Origin: Paenibacillus typhae
Lineage (GTDB): Bacteria; Bacillota; Bacilli; Paenibacillales; Paenibacillaceae
Reading direction: 5' to 3'
Length of the DNA stretch: 64,000 bases
Assembly: GCF_900099765.1 (NCBI RefSeq)
Contig: NZ_FNDX01000004.1
Span: 226,362-290,361 of the forward strand
Shown: one piece after another, positions 1 through 8,618 of the stretch
How positions within the stretch are numbered: the first letter of the stretch is position 1
How the letters are laid out: each line of letters starts with the position of its first letter
The notes under the pieces: generated by a model
The model's database searches: none
What the model saw: the letters and a program-made list of their open reading frames with translations, nothing else
What the model was told of the DNA's origin: nothing
Translations under genes and position numbers: made by a program

Positions 1-58
1 CCAGATTGGACACGGCCAGCGCCGCCAGCATCAGCAATATGTATTCAAATAACTCCAA
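1..58 (-). CDS. N-terminus of a putative Na+/H+ antiporter (partial)
   Basis: Read on the minus strand, the first bases of the window begin a gene with TTG at 58..56, preceded by a GGAGG ribosome binding site about 10 bases upstream. The 19 visible residues start MELFEYILLMLAAL and form a hydrophobic first membrane helix. They resemble the N-terminus of CPA1-type Na+/H+ antiporters of Bacillales, which would export sodium in exchange for protons across the cell membrane. The rest lies outside the window, so the assignment rests on one helix and could be another membrane protein. Repeat element A1 lies in its upstream region. Confidence 0.45.
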   Translation of the reverse strand, partial: MELFEYILLMLAALAVSNL

Positions 59-162
59 AGGACCTCTACCTCCATTTCTTCATTCAGGCTTAGTGTAAAC
101 AAACAATGCAAACGGAATGTAAACGGGCCGTTTATTATTTTATCGGCGTGACTGCCATCAGA

Positions 163-349
163 CTAAGTGGATTTTCGCCATCTAATTCTCAATCATACCC
201 ACTTAATACTAGATTAGTTGGAAAAAGCACACTTAAAAATACCATTTTCGTCCTTGGTGAGCTATATTAGCAGAAATAAGCTGCATTTTTCCAACTAAAT
301 CCTGCGAGGCGGCAAATTTATTCGATTTAAGTGTCAAAAATCCAATTAG
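163..349. repeat. Interspersed repeat element A1 (four modules, 51/62/51 spacing)
   Basis: This intergenic element holds four 23-bp degenerate palindromic modules of the type TTAGGTGG...CCACCTAA, starting at 163, 214, 276 and 327. The start-to-start distances are 51, 62 and 51 bp, identical to the copies at 10891, 36360 and 63441. Sequence between the modules is poorly conserved. Nothing coding is visible in it. It fills most of the gap between the antiporter start (58) and the proline-rich peptide gene (494). Confidence 0.85.
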
Positions 350-383
350 TTTTTGTGACAAAACTGTCCTAAACCAAAGAATA

Positions 384-427
384 ACTCCTCTCCAGCATTT
401 GTCGTCAGACAAATGCTGATGAGGAGT
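384..427. repeat. Long inverted repeat
   Basis: The arms 384-403 and 408-427 pair over 20 positions with two mismatches around a 4-base loop; the inner 11 bp (CAGCATTTGTC) are perfect. It lies 3' of the proline-rich peptide gene on the minus strand and could end its transcript. No clean U-run follows on either strand, so a factor-independent terminator is only possible; a cruciform or protein site is an alternative. Confidence 0.6.
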
Positions 428-493
428 CCATATGCGGTACTGCAGCTGGTCTTTTCTGCAAAATTACGGTAGGCTGATGGAACCTGACTACTG

Positions 494-664
494 TTACAGT
501 GGCTGCTTAGGCGGAATCTCCGGTGGGACCGGGGGCGGAATCTCCGGCTGCTCACGCGGGATGACCTCAGGCGGAATATCGGCCGGCTTTGGCTCCGGTA
601 TGCGCTCAGGGTCGACCTCGGGAACAACCTTAGGGGGAAGCTCGGGCGGCAAATCCTTATACAT
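494..664 (-). CDS. Small proline-rich acidic peptide (56 aa)
   Basis: The start ATG at 664 follows a very strong ribosome binding site (GGAAGGAGGTG, 7-base spacing), which favours a real gene. The product is 56 residues with no hydrophobic segment: after MYKDLPPELPPK it consists of short P-E-x-P type units (VPEVDPERIPEP, ADIPPEVIP, EIPPPVPPEIPP). Such a chain should be extended and unfolded, probably polyproline-II-like. I do not recognise a family. An overlapping Gly/Ser-rich frame on the opposite strand is its shadow. No partner gene is evident and it sits alone between the antiporter and the WYL regulator. Confidence 0.55.
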   Translation of the reverse strand: MYKDLPPELPPKVVPEVDPERIPEPKPADIPPEVIPREQPEIPPPVPPEIPPKQPL

Positions 665-796
665 GGCTTCACACCTCCTTCCTTCCTGATACCCCTTAAT
701 ACCCGGCACGGCTTTTTTCAAACGTTATCCCGGCAGGAGCAGCAAGCCGTTACTCCAGTATAGGATCCCGGACCGGATCTGGCTCCAACGCTCCTT

Positions 797-824
797 CTAA
801 CTTATCCATGCTAACTTATCCATG
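797..824. repeat. 14-bp tandem duplication
   Basis: The 14-mer CTAACTTATCCATG occurs twice in direct succession immediately upstream of the dyad at 828-851, in the control region of the WYL regulator. It looks like a recent small duplication; no function can be assigned. Confidence 0.7.
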
Positions 825-827
825 GAG

Positions 828-865
828 CTACTGACATCAAGTTGTCAGTAGAGTTCTATTATAAT
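828..865 (+). promoter_or_regulatory. Dyad operator and -10 element upstream of the WYL regulator gene
   Basis: A perfect 9-bp inverted repeat, CTACTGACA-TCAAGT-TGTCAGTAG (828-851), lies just before a TATAAT hexamer (860-865) and would cover the -35 region of that promoter. The position suggests a repressor or activator site for the HTH/WYL regulator starting at 942, i.e. autoregulation of the regulator-VOC pair. The link is inferred from position only. Confidence 0.5.
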
Positions 866-941
866 TTAGATATAAGGATACCTAAGCTGATATTAACTAA
901 ACCATTGTGTGGTGAATTCTAACAAGGGAGTGCAGCTTCAA

Positions 942-1892
942 TTGAATAAAACAGAGCGTCTTTTAGCGATTGTAATGGAATTACAGCGAAGCAGATTGCG
1001 GACAGCTGATGAATTAGCGGAGGTTCTGGGGGTCAGCGCAAGAACGATTTACCGGGATATGCAGGCTTTGAGTGAAGCCGGTGTTCCCGTCGTTGGTGAG
1101 ACAGGGTCGGGATATTCTTTAATGGAGGGCTATTTTCTTCCTCCCGTCAGTTTCACAGTAGAAGAGGCAGTGTCCCTTCTTCTTGGCGCTGAATTTATAG
1201 AAAAGCGTTTTGATCCCGCTTTCCGCAACAGTGCCCGTTCTTCCCGCAGAAAAATAGAAGCCATTCTTTCAGGGCCCGTCCGCGAGGAGACAAACCGCAT
1301 CCAAGGGAGCATCCGTCTGCTCCAAAAAGATGAAATGGACATCATGATCCGGGAAAAAGTAAACCTGGGAATCATTCGTAAAGCCATGCAGGAGGGCAAA
1401 AAAATTCGTTTCACCTATCACAAGCGGGTTGCTGAAGCTGATGGGAGCAGGGTAACTGAGCGAACGGCATCGCCATTCGGATTGGCACATGATGAGCAAA
1501 ATGGCTGGCTCTTGCTTGCTTCCTGCGACCTGCGGGAGGATATCCGCCATTTTCGGGTTACACGAATCAATGACCTTACCGTGACTGATGATTCCTTTCA
1601 GCTTCCCGATAACTTCAACCTTCAATCCTATCGGCCGAAGGATACGCGCGGCATACGGGTCTGTGCCATTTTCAATTTAGAGGTCGCCGATAAAGTTGAT
1701 GAAGCGAACAACTATTATATGGAGACTGCCGAAGCTAAAGAGGATGGTTACCATGTCACTTTCCGGGTCCGTCAACCGGAAGAGCTGCTGGGTTGGGTTC
1801 TTGGGTGGGGTGCAGATGTGGTAGTCACAGAGCCTGAATCCTTCAAAAGCCGGATAAAAGAAGAAATCAAAAAAATGAAAGAACGCTACTGA
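942..1892 (+). CDS. YafY-type transcriptional regulator (HTH_11 + WYL domain)
   Basis: DNA-binding regulator of 316 residues. The N-terminal ~60 residues are a winged helix of the HTH_11 type (RTADELAEVLGVSARTIYRDM), followed by a WYL-type ligand-sensing domain (about 130-310) with the typical ITHFRVTRI-like stretch, here DIRHFRVTRI. The family usually senses small molecules or nucleic acid and controls adjacent genes. I chose the TTG at 942 because AAGGGAGTG lies 9 bases upstream; a GTG at 909 would add 11 residues but has no ribosome binding site. The VOC gene follows 85 bases downstream and is probably in the same transcript. The dyad at 828-851 is its likely operator. Confidence 0.85.
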   Translation: MNKTERLLAIVMELQRSRLRTADELAEVLGVSARTIYRDMQALSEAGVPVVGETGSGYSLMEGYFLPPVSFTVEEAVSLLLGAEFIEKRFDPAFRNSARSSRRKIEAILSGPVREETNRIQGSIRLLQKDEMDIMIREKVNLGIIRKAMQEGKKIRFTYHKRVAEADGSRVTERTASPFGLAHDEQNGWLLLASCDLREDIRHFRVTRINDLTVTDDSFQLPDNFNLQSYRPKDTRGIRVCAIFNLEVADKVDEANNYYMETAEAKEDGYHVTFRVRQPEELLGWVLGWGADVVVTEPESFKSRIKEEIKKMKERY

Positions 1893-1977
1893 CATACTGT
1901 TGGCAACAGGGGGTTTGTATAATCAGGACATACCAAATGAAAGTGAATTAACAAACCCATACACAAAGGAGATTATT

Positions 1978-2346
1978 ATGTCAGCTATTGGACCCGATTT
2001 CATCTCACTTCAGGTGAGCGATCTTGAAGCCTCTGCGGAATTCTATCAAAATTATCTCGGACTGGTCCGCTCACAGGCGGGACCGCCCCATGCCGTGGTC
2101 TTTGACACAAAGCCGATTGCATTTGCCCTGCGTGACCTGTTGCCAGGCACAGCACTAGGTTCCGGGAACCAACCCGGACTTGGTGTCGCCCTGTGGCTGC
2201 AAGCCCCTGACACGCAGGAAATTCACGACATGCTTGTTGCAGCAGGTGTAAAGATTATATCCTCCCCCATTGATGGACCCTTCGGTAGAACCTTTACATT
2301 TGCCGACCCGGACGGGTACTTCATCACGCTTCACAGTAAAGCCTGA
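1978..2346 (+). CDS. VOC family protein (glyoxalase/bleomycin resistance fold)
   Basis: A 122-residue protein starting at the ATG at 1978, preceded by AAAGGAG at 7 bases. It has the single VOC module seen in glyoxalase I, fosfomycin/bleomycin resistance and dioxygenase proteins: an opening DFISLQVSDLEASAEFYQNYLGL segment and a closing FTFADPDGYFITLH strand, whose acidic and His/Gln-type positions line the metal or ligand site. The reaction cannot be deduced; such small proteins act as dimers, either as lyases or as drug-binding proteins. Its place behind a WYL regulator suggests induction by a toxic small molecule. An upstream in-frame extension to 1900 lacks a ribosome binding site. Confidence 0.85.
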   Translation: MSAIGPDFISLQVSDLEASAEFYQNYLGLVRSQAGPPHAVVFDTKPIAFALRDLLPGTALGSGNQPGLGVALWLQAPDTQEIHDMLVAAGVKIISSPIDGPFGRTFTFADPDGYFITLHSKA

Positions 2347-2668
2347 CACGCACACGTAAACGGCTCTATACGTGATTGTGTTCGGCCCGGTCTGATGGTA
2401 AGCTGATTAACAGAGATGTATACAAAGGAGCTTTCGCCGATCATGTGGATTACTCTGTAACGATTAACGATGCACAAGCCTGCCCGATAACAGCTTTATT
2501 CGCTGTTCTATTCGGCTTGCCTGCATGTAATCTTACAGGATATGCACGGAAGGCGCGCTCTAGATCCCTTCTGCGGATACCTGACGGTATCCGCTTTATT
2601 GTTGCGGAAAACAGCATCTCAGGCACTCCTCTGCAAGCGTATCCTCTATCCCGAATGGAGGAAATGAT
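2347..2668. other. Intergenic region without a convincing gene
   Basis: Between the VOC gene and the P-loop gene I find no supported coding sequence. An open frame of 98 codons (2376-2672) has no ribosome binding site, no recognisable protein pattern and overlaps the next start. The stretch contains a terminator-like hairpin at 2573-2600. Confidence 0.6.
2573..2600 (+). terminator. Putative rho-independent terminator of the WYL-VOC transcript
   Basis: A perfect 9-bp stem GCGGATACC-TGAC-GGTATCCGC is followed by TTTATT on the plus strand. It lies 230 bases behind the VOC stop and 70 bases before the P-loop gene, so it would either end the upstream transcript or attenuate the downstream one. 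Confidence 0.6.
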
Positions 2669-3529
2669 ATGACAACTATTCCAAAGCTGATTCTGATTGA
2701 AGGCCTTCCCGGATCAGGGAAAACAACGGCCGCAGGACTTGTTCATGAGCTGCTTGCGGCAATGGACATTGACGCCAGACTATACACCGAAGGAAATCTG
2801 GAGCATCCTGCAGATTATGACGGGGTTGCCTGTTTTGAGGAGCATGAATTTGCAGAGCTGCTGTGCAGCTATGATGAATACAGAGATTTCTTGAATGAAC
2901 ATATCATCCGTCAGGATGGCCGCTGCTTTCTGGAATACCGTAAACTGCAGCAGGAGTACGGGCCGGAGTTTCCGGATGAGCTGCTGCAGGCTATTTTTCA
3001 AAAAGATATTTATGAGCTTCCGCTCGAGGACAACAGAAAGCTTATCACCGAGAGGTGGAGGAAGTTCACTGCAAATGCTGCGGCAGGTCAGGACACATTC
3101 ATCTTTGACTGCTGCTTCATCCAAAATCCCGTAACGGCGGGAATGATTAAATATGGTGCGGACAAGGAGACTGTCGCTGGCTACGTAACGGAGCTCGCTG
3201 CCATTATAGAACCGCTCAATCCGCTGCTAATCTACATCACACAGCATGATCTTGACCACTCATTTAAAAAAGCTGTGCGGGAACGCCCTGCCGAATGGTC
3301 TCAGGGATTCATCGAGTATTACACGAACCAGGGATACGGCGCGCAGCACCAGTACTCAGGCTTAGAAGGTACTTTACAGGTGCTTAAAGCACGCCAAGAA
3401 CTGGAAGCTGACATTTACAGCAGCCTGACCATCGCCAAGCATAAGGCGGATAATTCCGCTTTTGACAATGAGGGGTATAAGCAGGTGATCGCAGGGATTC
3501 TAGAATCCTATTTTAAAAAGGCAGACTAG
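2669..3529 (+). CDS. P-loop ATP-binding protein (kinase-like)
   Basis: A 286-residue soluble protein with a clear Walker A motif at residues 12-20 (GLPGSGKTT) directly after a beta strand (KLILIEG), and a likely Walker B-type strand with DTFIFDCCF around 148. The layout resembles the loose group of small P-loop nucleoside or thymidylate kinase-like proteins, often annotated as hypothetical in Bacillales. A substrate cannot be named. The start ATG at 2669 follows GGAGGAAATGAT. It stands alone on the plus strand and is followed by a strong terminator before the convergent DUF2264 operon. Confidence 0.75.
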   Translation: MTTIPKLILIEGLPGSGKTTAAGLVHELLAAMDIDARLYTEGNLEHPADYDGVACFEEHEFAELLCSYDEYRDFLNEHIIRQDGRCFLEYRKLQQEYGPEFPDELLQAIFQKDIYELPLEDNRKLITERWRKFTANAAAGQDTFIFDCCFIQNPVTAGMIKYGADKETVAGYVTELAAIIEPLNPLLIYITQHDLDHSFKKAVRERPAEWSQGFIEYYTNQGYGAQHQYSGLEGTLQVLKARQELEADIYSSLTIAKHKADNSAFDNEGYKQVIAGILESYFKKAD

Positions 3530-3608
3530 ACGTTGAAGCTGTCAAATCAGCTGTTGCATTAACTTACCAGCATTCCGAAGCAGGAGCAGCAGCCACGGTT
3601 GAGAAGCA

Positions 3609-3654
3609 ACAAGTCCCCTATGTCATTGAAATGACATAGGGGACTTGTTTTTTT
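3609..3654 (+). terminator. Rho-independent terminator
   Basis: A perfect 18-bp stem (ACAAGTCCCCTATGTCAT and its complement) with a 3-base loop is followed by seven T residues. It ends the P-loop gene transcript and separates it from the convergent DUF2264 gene. Confidence 0.9.
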
Positions 3655-3682
3655 GGGAAACTCTGAAACAGGGGTTCCGTTT

Positions 3683-5572
3683 CTAATCCGTTGAAAGGGT
3701 AACCTGGCTGCCGCCGGACGTGAGCACTTTAACAGACTGCTGATCAATGGCTACATTAAGCAGAATTTCCGGCTGCTGCTCCAGAATACCGGCTGCCTGG
3801 CGGCTCCAGCTATCCTTCGCGGGATTCCCGGCCGGATCGCCATAGACCGCAGATACCAGCCAGTGCACCCCCGGCTCAAGTGACGCCGTTAGGGTAGGCA
3901 GCACGGTCCGCGGCCGGAGCAGATTCGTGTTGGCGTTTGGCATGACCAGCTCTGCTTTGCCTTTGGCGTTGGCGAATCCGAGCAGTCCTTTAATCGCTGT
4001 AGCTCCCCAGGCCGTACATGCAGCTGCGCCTGTGGGGCTGATAAACTGCCCGCGCTCTGCTTCCTGGCCGAGGGCAAACCCGCCTTCCGCAATGTCCAGC
4101 GCCCGTCCCGCTGCAATCCGGTGCACCCGGATGTGCCACGGAAGACCGGCGATAATCCAGGTGCGGACCTCAACATCGGACCATGGCATCCATACGGAAT
4201 GAAGCACATTGTCCGTGATCTCCGATTTCAGGTTCCGCCTTCTCACCCGGTACAGATTATCCCCGCTCTCGCTCAAGGCAAGCATCGAATCAAAGGCTCC
4301 CTGGGACAGTCCCCATTCCGCACGGGGCACGCTGAAGCCGAAGCCGGTCGAGTACACGAATTTCTCGTACTTGGCCGAGGTATGGGTATGCTCATTGGTG
4401 TACAAATGCCCGCTGTTGAAGGCGGCCACATGACCGGCCTCACGCACCATTAAGAGATGCGCCGGCTGCTGGACGGACACCGCCGGAAGCTCCGGCAGCG
4501 GCAGCTCGTCAGCCTTCCAGAACGGATGCTCCTCATCCAGCGCCAGCGGCAGGAAGGTCTTCAGCGCCCAGTACGGCGATCCGGGTGCATTGTAATTCTC
4601 CGCCATCACCAGGTTAGGATAGGTGTAGCCGATCGTCAGCAAGCCGTCCCGGTCAAAAATCTCCCGGCTGAACCACCAGCGCAGGTTGCGCAGCACCAGC
4701 CCCTTAACCACCCCTGCCGGGTAGCCTCCCTCTACCTCTGCATAAGCATATGCGCTCCAGAAGGCCGATTGGGCAAAACGGTATGCCAGACTGCGGCCGT
4801 ATGGCAGCGCGGAGCCGTCCGGGGCGAACCAGCTGATGAACGCCGGGGCGAACAGTCTTGCTCTTTCCTTGAACAGCGCTGAACGCTCCGGGTCCTCCTG
4901 CTCCATCAGCTTCGCATACAGCAGCCCGTAATAATGGATAGCAAACGGCACATAGTAATCGCTGTGCCCGTTGACCCCGTCGCTGTACCAGCCTTCATCC
5001 AGATAGAACGCGTCCATCCGCTGCAGGTTCGTCTCCAGCTGCCCTGCGTCATAGGCAAGCCTGAGCTTTTTGAAGCCGGCATTGACCAGCACATTGAAAA
5101 ACAGCCAGTTGCAGTCATAGCAGGGATGGGCGTTGATCTGATTGAGCCAGCTGTACAGCCGGCTTTGCTCCTCGGGAGCAAGCGGCGTCCAGATCTGCTC
5201 CGGAACCGCTGCCAGAGCGAAGCCGAAGACAGCCATCTCTACGAGCCGCTGGTCGTAATCAGCCACATCGCCCCAGTATTCATCATGTGCAGGATCGGTG
5301 CCATGGCGGATGCCATCCAGCACGGTATCCAGAAGCGGGCTGCTTCCGCCGCCCATCAGGAGCGGCACCAGCCCCCACAACACCCGTGAAAAGCCCTCCA
5401 TCTCCGCTACGGCTGACGGATAGCTGGCCCCTGTCTTTCCGGCTCTGAGCCGGGCCCCGCCCGGACTATACAGCGGTCGGAGAGGAGCGGTAAGCTGCTC
5501 AAGGGCCAGCGCCATATCCTGGCGGGTTACAAGCGGATTATTCTGAATTGCAGCTTTCTGCTCGCTATTCAT
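3683..5572 (-). CDS. DUF2264 protein with C-terminal beta-sandwich, polysaccharide-locus enzyme (629 aa)
   Basis: A cytoplasmic-looking protein of 629 residues without signal peptide, matching the DUF2264 family (Pfam PF10022). The N-terminal ~380 residues form an all-helical toroid-like domain with the family pattern DYYVPFAIHYYGLLYAKL and DGSALPYGRSLAYRF; the rest is probably a beta-sandwich (NSGHLYTNEHTHTSAKYEKFVYSTGFG). From memory, some members are beta-glucuronidases of CAZy family GH154; I cannot test that here. It is the last gene of the operon 9764-3683, 11 bases behind the GH88 gene. The start ATG at 5572 follows TAGGGGGGAACGGG. A second, shorter paralogue opens the same operon. Confidence 0.8.
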   Translation of the reverse strand: MNSEQKAAIQNNPLVTRQDMALALEQLTAPLRPLYSPGGARLRAGKTGASYPSAVAEMEGFSRVLWGLVPLLMGGGSSPLLDTVLDGIRHGTDPAHDEYWGDVADYDQRLVEMAVFGFALAAVPEQIWTPLAPEEQSRLYSWLNQINAHPCYDCNWLFFNVLVNAGFKKLRLAYDAGQLETNLQRMDAFYLDEGWYSDGVNGHSDYYVPFAIHYYGLLYAKLMEQEDPERSALFKERARLFAPAFISWFAPDGSALPYGRSLAYRFAQSAFWSAYAYAEVEGGYPAGVVKGLVLRNLRWWFSREIFDRDGLLTIGYTYPNLVMAENYNAPGSPYWALKTFLPLALDEEHPFWKADELPLPELPAVSVQQPAHLLMVREAGHVAAFNSGHLYTNEHTHTSAKYEKFVYSTGFGFSVPRAEWGLSQGAFDSMLALSESGDNLYRVRRRNLKSEITDNVLHSVWMPWSDVEVRTWIIAGLPWHIRVHRIAAGRALDIAEGGFALGQEAERGQFISPTGAAACTAWGATAIKGLLGFANAKGKAELVMPNANTNLLRPRTVLPTLTASLEPGVHWLVSAVYGDPAGNPAKDSWSRQAAGILEQQPEILLNVAIDQQSVKVLTSGGSQVTLSTD

Positions 5573-5583
5573 CCCGTTCCCCC

Positions 5584-6720
5584 CTATTCCCAGTAGAAGG
5601 GGCCGGCTTCCTTCACCCGGGCCAGCGCCTCTACGTAGAAGAAGTCACCATAAATGAGCGGGACATCGATGTTCCCGTTCTCCGGGTAGTTGCCTGTGCC
5701 GTGCAGCAGCAATCCCTGCTCCTCTGCATTGTCCCAGGTGCCGTAGTTGCTGTAAAGGGATTCCAGTATTTTAAGCGCGGCATTCCGGTACACATGCGAT
5801 TCCGCAGCCGTTACCTGCCCGGCCAGCAGCAGCATCCCGCTCGCTGCACACGAACCGGCAGAGGTATCGCGGAGGTCTCCGGTTACGCCCGCTGTCCGGA
5901 AGTCCCAATGCGGAACATGATCCTCCGGCAGCCGGGTGATGAAGAAATTCGCCACCTGCTGGGCAGCGTGCAGATAACGCTCATAGCCGGTGTGATGGTA
6001 AGCCAGCGACAGGCCGTAGATCGCCCAGGCTGTGCCGCGCGACCAGGCCGATTCCGGCGCATAGCCCTGGCCGCCGCGTTTTTCGGCAACCTCGCCGGTA
6101 TGCGGATTAAAGTCAACAATATGATAGACCGAGCCGTCCGGCCGGATGAAATGCTCAAGTACGGTATCCATATGCGCTTCCGCGATATGTCTGTAGCGCG
6201 GATCACCACTCGTCCCGGACGCCCAGAACAGCAGGCTCATGTTCATGCAGCAGTCGATGATGGCAACGCCGCTGTTGTCTTCACCTTCACGCCACGGATT
6301 CCAGGCCCGGATATAGCGGCCTTTCAGATTGAAGCGCGCCGCCAGATAATTGGCTGCCTTCAACGCCCGGGTACGCGAGACCTCTGAACCGGTCAGCTTG
6401 AAGTTCGCCACACTGGTCAATATCCACATGAAGCCCAGATCATGATCCAGTCTCAGGTAGCCGTCAAGCACCTCATCCAGCCGCTGCTCACATTCCACGG
6501 CAACCGCCTTCAGGCTCTCGTCACCGCCCCCGGCATAGAGCTGCCAGAGCATGCCCGGCCAGAAGCCGGCTGTCCACCAGTGGGGTGCCGCCAGATCGTA
6601 TTTTCCGCCGTGGCTGGCATGGGGAAACTCAGAGCCGATGCTCCTGCTGTTGATAACGGTCTTCTCCAGCGCCTTGGTCCAGGCCTCTTCCACCCATGTA
6701 TGCTGTGCTTTCATATTCAT
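5584..6720 (-). CDS. GH88 family unsaturated uronyl hydrolase
   Basis: A 378-residue (alpha/alpha)6-barrel enzyme that removes the 4,5-unsaturated uronic acid left at the non-reducing end of oligosaccharides by polysaccharide lyases. Both catalytic-type aspartates are visible: HDLGFM (D94) and GVAIIDCCMN (D156), as is the WSRGTAWAIYGL segment typical of the family. There is no signal peptide, so it acts in the cytoplasm on imported oligomers. I chose ATG at 6720 (MNMKAQHTWVEEAW); the reading frame is open to 6834, but that extension overlaps the upstream gene and looks non-coding. It lies 38 bases behind the heparinase-like gene, fitting lyase then hydrolase order. Confidence 0.9.
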   Translation of the reverse strand: MNMKAQHTWVEEAWTKALEKTVINSRSIGSEFPHASHGGKYDLAAPHWWTAGFWPGMLWQLYAGGGDESLKAVAVECEQRLDEVLDGYLRLDHDLGFMWILTSVANFKLTGSEVSRTRALKAANYLAARFNLKGRYIRAWNPWREGEDNSGVAIIDCCMNMSLLFWASGTSGDPRYRHIAEAHMDTVLEHFIRPDGSVYHIVDFNPHTGEVAEKRGGQGYAPESAWSRGTAWAIYGLSLAYHHTGYERYLHAAQQVANFFITRLPEDHVPHWDFRTAGVTGDLRDTSAGSCAASGMLLLAGQVTAAESHVYRNAALKILESLYSNYGTWDNAEEQGLLLHGTGNYPENGNIDVPLIYGDFFYVEALARVKEAGPFYWE

Positions 6721-6758
6721 TATTAGTTCCCGCCTTCGCTTGATTGGTTGTGTTTCTT

Positions 6759-8573
6759 CTATATAAACTGAAAGGTAAACGCATAGCTGCCTTCGCTGCC
6801 CGGCCGGACAGGCTGAAAGTCCAGACTGTGCCACACCTGCTCCTGCCCGAAATGATCGCGGTATACATGCTCATTAATCTGCAGTTCTACCGCAGCCGGA
6901 TCATACGTTACCTTTACTCCGCCGCCGTCCTGTCCCGGCAGCAGCACCGCACCGGAGGATAGCACCTCCGGCTGTCTCCATGTAATGAAGCGTTCTGTCC
7001 AGCCCTCCGGAACCCCCGCATAGCGGTATTTGTCAATTAGCTCCAAACGCGGCAGTTCTTCCTTGTGCCAGACTAGGGTGCGGGTGAATGACTGCAAATC
7101 TTCCGCCTCATAGGCGGCTGTCAGGTCCAGCGTCAGCTCATCTGCAGCCTCGTCCGTTGCCGCGTGCAGTACAGCGGCACTGAACGCCCGGCCGGCCTGC
7201 TGATACCGGCCGTTAATGACCGGCACCGAATGGCCCTGAGAGCCGTTGCAGTCATATTCGTAACGGCCGGCGCCGAAGTAGCCGGCCGTGTATTCCCCGC
7301 TGCCCAGATCGGCAGCGTACACCTCACCGCGGCCGGTCAGAATGAACTGGCCGAGGTCGTTATGGTTATGCGGCTCGTTGTTATGGCCGCCTTTGGCTGC
7401 GAAGCCAAAGGTGCCGGCCGCCGAGACATGCCGCGACAGCAGCCAGGCTGCATCGGGAAGGTAGGCACTGGCTGCCGGCCAGTCCTGCCGCCCGGTACCG
7501 GGCTGCTTCCAGATCAGATTGCGCAGCGCCGGAGCGAACCGGCTGCAATGATCCTCGGGATAAGGAGCCCGCAGCTCAGCCGGAGGGCATTCAACATCTC
7601 CGGGATATACGCCGGCGAGGTAATGGGACAACCCCATATGCACATGTACCCGGGGCAATGAATCGGAAAAATTGGCGGTAAGGCTGCCGTCAATGAAGCA
7701 CTGCTGCTGGAAGCGGGCGATCCGCTGCACCTTGGGCACCTTGAACCAGTCGAGGCTTCCCCTGCTGCGGGTGCGGAGCAGATCACTGTAGTAAGTGAAA
7801 TAGCCGAACCCGTAATTCCAGTAGCCCAGCCCTTCCAGGCAGGCACCGTCGTCCCCGAAGCCTTCCAGATAACAATGCATGCTGCTTTCTGTCTTCTGCA
7901 GAATCTCCGCAAGAACCTGCGGATCTTCCACAGAGAGCAGCGCGGCGGCACCGATGGAGCCGGCGCAGACCGCTGCCCAGTTGTGCCGGGCAGTCTCCCA
8001 TTCATAGGGTCCCTGCTCCAGGAAAGGCCGGAACAGCCGGTCTTCCGTTTCCTGTCTGATCCGCAGCCGGAGCTCCAGCGGAAGCCGTTCCCCAAGCAGC
8101 AGTGAAATTTCACTCACCGTAAAGCCGGTCTCGGCCGAGAAAAGGTCGATATAGCGGTTAATCTCCGCCGCTTCATGACCGCCGGGAACGTGGGCCGGCA
8201 GGCACCAGGTGTATTCGCTGCATACAGCCATGAGCATTTCCTCCGCATATTGCAGATGCTGTGCATTGTCCGGCTCCAGCAGTGCCAGGAATACATAAGT
8301 GTTAAGCCTTCTTCTCCGTTCAAAATACACCCGCTCATATTCAAGGCGTGAGCCGGTACGTGCAAAAACCGAGAACAGCTCCGGGGTCAACTCCGGAACC
8401 GGCTGGCCAGCCAGCCTTTCTCCTTCTGCCCGGATCTCTGCTATATCCTGCTGCAGATGCCCGGCCGAGGCCGCCGATCTCCAGAGGGCGTCCGGGCTAC
8501 CATTCCGAACATAAAGACTCATACTAACAGGCTGCAGCTCCTGTACCCTTTTCAAAAAAGATTGCTCCGTCAT
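6759..8573 (-). CDS. Heparinase II/III family protein (polysaccharide lyase-like)
   Basis: A 604-residue protein: an N-terminal helical toroid (about 60-340) followed by a heparinase II/III-like beta-sandwich (about 380-590). The hallmark is GGHNNEPHNHNDLGQF around residue 405, where His/Asn residues line the active site. Such enzymes cleave uronic-acid-containing glycans by beta-elimination, giving the unsaturated ends that GH88 removes. No signal peptide is present, so it should act on imported oligosaccharides. Start ATG at 8573 follows GATAGGAGG with 7-base spacing; the upstream extension to 8600 is unlikely. It is the second gene of the operon. Confidence 0.85.
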   Translation of the reverse strand: MTEQSFLKRVQELQPVSMSLYVRNGSPDALWRSAASAGHLQQDIAEIRAEGERLAGQPVPELTPELFSVFARTGSRLEYERVYFERRRRLNTYVFLALLEPDNAQHLQYAEEMLMAVCSEYTWCLPAHVPGGHEAAEINRYIDLFSAETGFTVSEISLLLGERLPLELRLRIRQETEDRLFRPFLEQGPYEWETARHNWAAVCAGSIGAAALLSVEDPQVLAEILQKTESSMHCYLEGFGDDGACLEGLGYWNYGFGYFTYYSDLLRTRSRGSLDWFKVPKVQRIARFQQQCFIDGSLTANFSDSLPRVHVHMGLSHYLAGVYPGDVECPPAELRAPYPEDHCSRFAPALRNLIWKQPGTGRQDWPAASAYLPDAAWLLSRHVSAAGTFGFAAKGGHNNEPHNHNDLGQFILTGRGEVYAADLGSGEYTAGYFGAGRYEYDCNGSQGHSVPVINGRYQQAGRAFSAAVLHAATDEAADELTLDLTAAYEAEDLQSFTRTLVWHKEELPRLELIDKYRYAGVPEGWTERFITWRQPEVLSSGAVLLPGQDGGGVKVTYDPAAVELQINEHVYRDHFGQEQVWHSLDFQPVRPGSEGSYAFTFQFI

Positions 8574-8618
8574 CTTCCGTCCTCCTATCGCAACCGTCAC
8601 CCTGTACGCCGGGCTGTC

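Noticed and set aside
432..689. Gly/Ser-rich 85-codon plus-strand frame
   Set aside because: It is the reverse complement of the proline-rich peptide gene, which has the much stronger ribosome binding site.
2376..2672. 98-codon frame before the P-loop gene
   Set aside because: No ribosome binding site, contains a terminator hairpin, overlaps the next gene start and shows no protein family pattern.
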